Shown one piece after another: positions 5,112-5,673 of a stretch of DNA of 5,673 nt. Under the pieces are notes generated by a model that saw only the letters and a program-made list of their open reading frames with translations, ran no database searches and was not told the origin of the DNA. Position 1 is the stretch's first letter. Every line of letters begins with the position of its first letter. Position numbers and translations under genes: made by a program. Origin of the DNA: Phycisphaerae bacterium (GTDB lineage: Bacteria > Planctomycetota > Phycisphaerae > Tepidisphaerales > Tepidisphaeraceae); contig JACMJD010000476.1 of assembly GCA_014380825.1 (NCBI GenBank), forward strand, positions 1 through 5,673, read 5' to 3'.

Positions 5112-5673
5112 ATGTCCGGCCGATCTGTTTCGTTGCGTAACGCAATGCCTGCCCATGAGCTCGCTCGCATGGAAGCGCTCGATGCGCGCCTGCTCCTCAG
5201 CGCCGGCGATGTGGATTCATCCTTCCGCGGCAACGGACGCTTCACTCACGACTTTGGCTTCGGCGATGATTCCGCTTACGCGATCACCGTGCAAAGCGAC
5301 GGCCGCTTCCTCGTTGCCGGCACCGTACGCGGCGCGAACGGGACCAACGATTTTGGCGTTGCGCGCTTCATGCGCGACGGCAGCCTCGACACAAGCTTCG
5401 GCAACAGCGGAATGGTCGCAACCGATTTCGGCCTGACCAGTGCGTCGGCGGACGAAGCGCGAGCGATGTTGATCGACACGAGCGGGCGAATTTACGTCGC
5501 CGGCTACACCAATCGCGGGACGAGCAGCGGAAACGATTTCGCCATCGCGCGATATGTCAGCAACGGCACGCTCGACACCACCTTCGGCACCGCGGGCATG
5601 GTCGTGAACAGCTTCGGCACGAACGACCAGGCCAACGCGATGGCGCTTCAGTCTGACGGCAGGATCGTGGTCA
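5112..5673 (+). CDS. Delta-60 repeat surface-type protein with planctomycete LExR-LLSA N-terminal motif, 3' end missing
   Basis: The frame stays open from ATG 5112 to the window end (187 codons), so the C-terminus is missing. Residues 21-32, EALDARLLLSAG, match the short motif near the N-terminus of many planctomycete extracellular proteins (LEPR-XLL type), thought to act in targeting. Delta-60 repeats of about 60 residues then begin. Units start at about residues 33 (DVDSSFRGNG), 91 (SLDTSFGNSG) and 153 (TLDTTFGTAG), each containing a QSDGR-type turn, a (V/L)VAG strand and DF-x-(V/I)-AR(F/Y). Tandem units are predicted to fold into a beta-propeller or beta-helix-like array; no enzymatic residues are expected. 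The start is supported by AAGGA about 11 bases upstream, inside a hairpin loop. Strong Ser/Thr/Asn/Gly content fits an exported protein. It appears independent of the Anbu cluster. The ligand or function is unknown. Confidence 0.88.
   Translation, partial: MSGRSVSLRNAMPAHELARMEALDARLLLSAGDVDSSFRGNGRFTHDFGFGDDSAYAITVQSDGRFLVAGTVRGANGTNDFGVARFMRDGSLDTSFGNSGMVATDFGLTSASADEARAMLIDTSGRIYVAGYTNRGTSSGNDFAIARYVSNGTLDTTFGTAGMVVNSFGTNDQANAMALQSDGRIVV

Noticed and set aside
5032..5436. Plus-strand open frame of 134 codons overlapping the start of the delta-60 gene
   Set aside because: It is in a different frame from the clear delta-60 repeats, is Ser/Ala/Arg-rich without any motif, and starts in the hairpin-bearing intergenic stretch.

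Overview
The window looks like a piece of a planctomycete chromosome, probably from the Phycisphaerae/Tepidisphaera side. The clue is the last gene: its N-terminus carries an LExR-x-LLSA-type motif (EALDARLLLSAG), typical of planctomycete surface proteins, followed by delta-60 repeats. G+C content is high, roughly 60% by eye. Most genes lack a clear Shine-Dalgarno sequence, which also fits. Assignment to the phylum is an inference. There are no tRNA, rRNA, CRISPR or mobile-element signatures.

Most of the window is an Anbu-type proteasome/amidoligase cluster. On the + strand come the 3' part of a circularly permuted ATP-grasp gene (1-584), an alpha-E (DUF403) gene (581-1651) and a transglutaminase-like gene (1660-2661). 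These are joined by a 4-base stop/start overlap and an 8-base gap and look like one operon. A second, different transglutaminase-like gene lies on the - strand (3471-2665) and converges on the operon with 3 bases between stop codons. A roughly 250-base divergent regulatory region separates it from a + strand gene for Anbu (3722-4600), the bacterial proteasome/HslV-related N-terminal-threonine hydrolase. The Anbu stop codon overlaps the start of a small membrane protein gene resembling DUF5658 (4597-4941).

Comparative-genomic work has linked CP-ATP-grasp, alpha-E, transglutaminase-like proteins and Anbu and proposed that they make, attach or cleave a peptide or isopeptide product. Substrate and product are, to my knowledge, not established. 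Read that way, the ATP-grasp would form amide bonds, alpha-E would be its helical partner, the two papain-fold proteins would cut or transfer amide bonds, and Anbu would be the self-compartmentalising peptidase. Locally distinctive features are the translationally coupled membrane protein, a roughly 50-residue tail on Anbu, a Gln/Glu-rich tail on the first transglutaminase, and Ser in place of the expected catalytic His in the second.

After a 170-base intergenic stretch with several small hairpins, a surface-type delta-60 repeat gene begins at 5112 and runs off the window. A perfect 8-bp hairpin just before its start codon holds the ribosome binding site in its loop.
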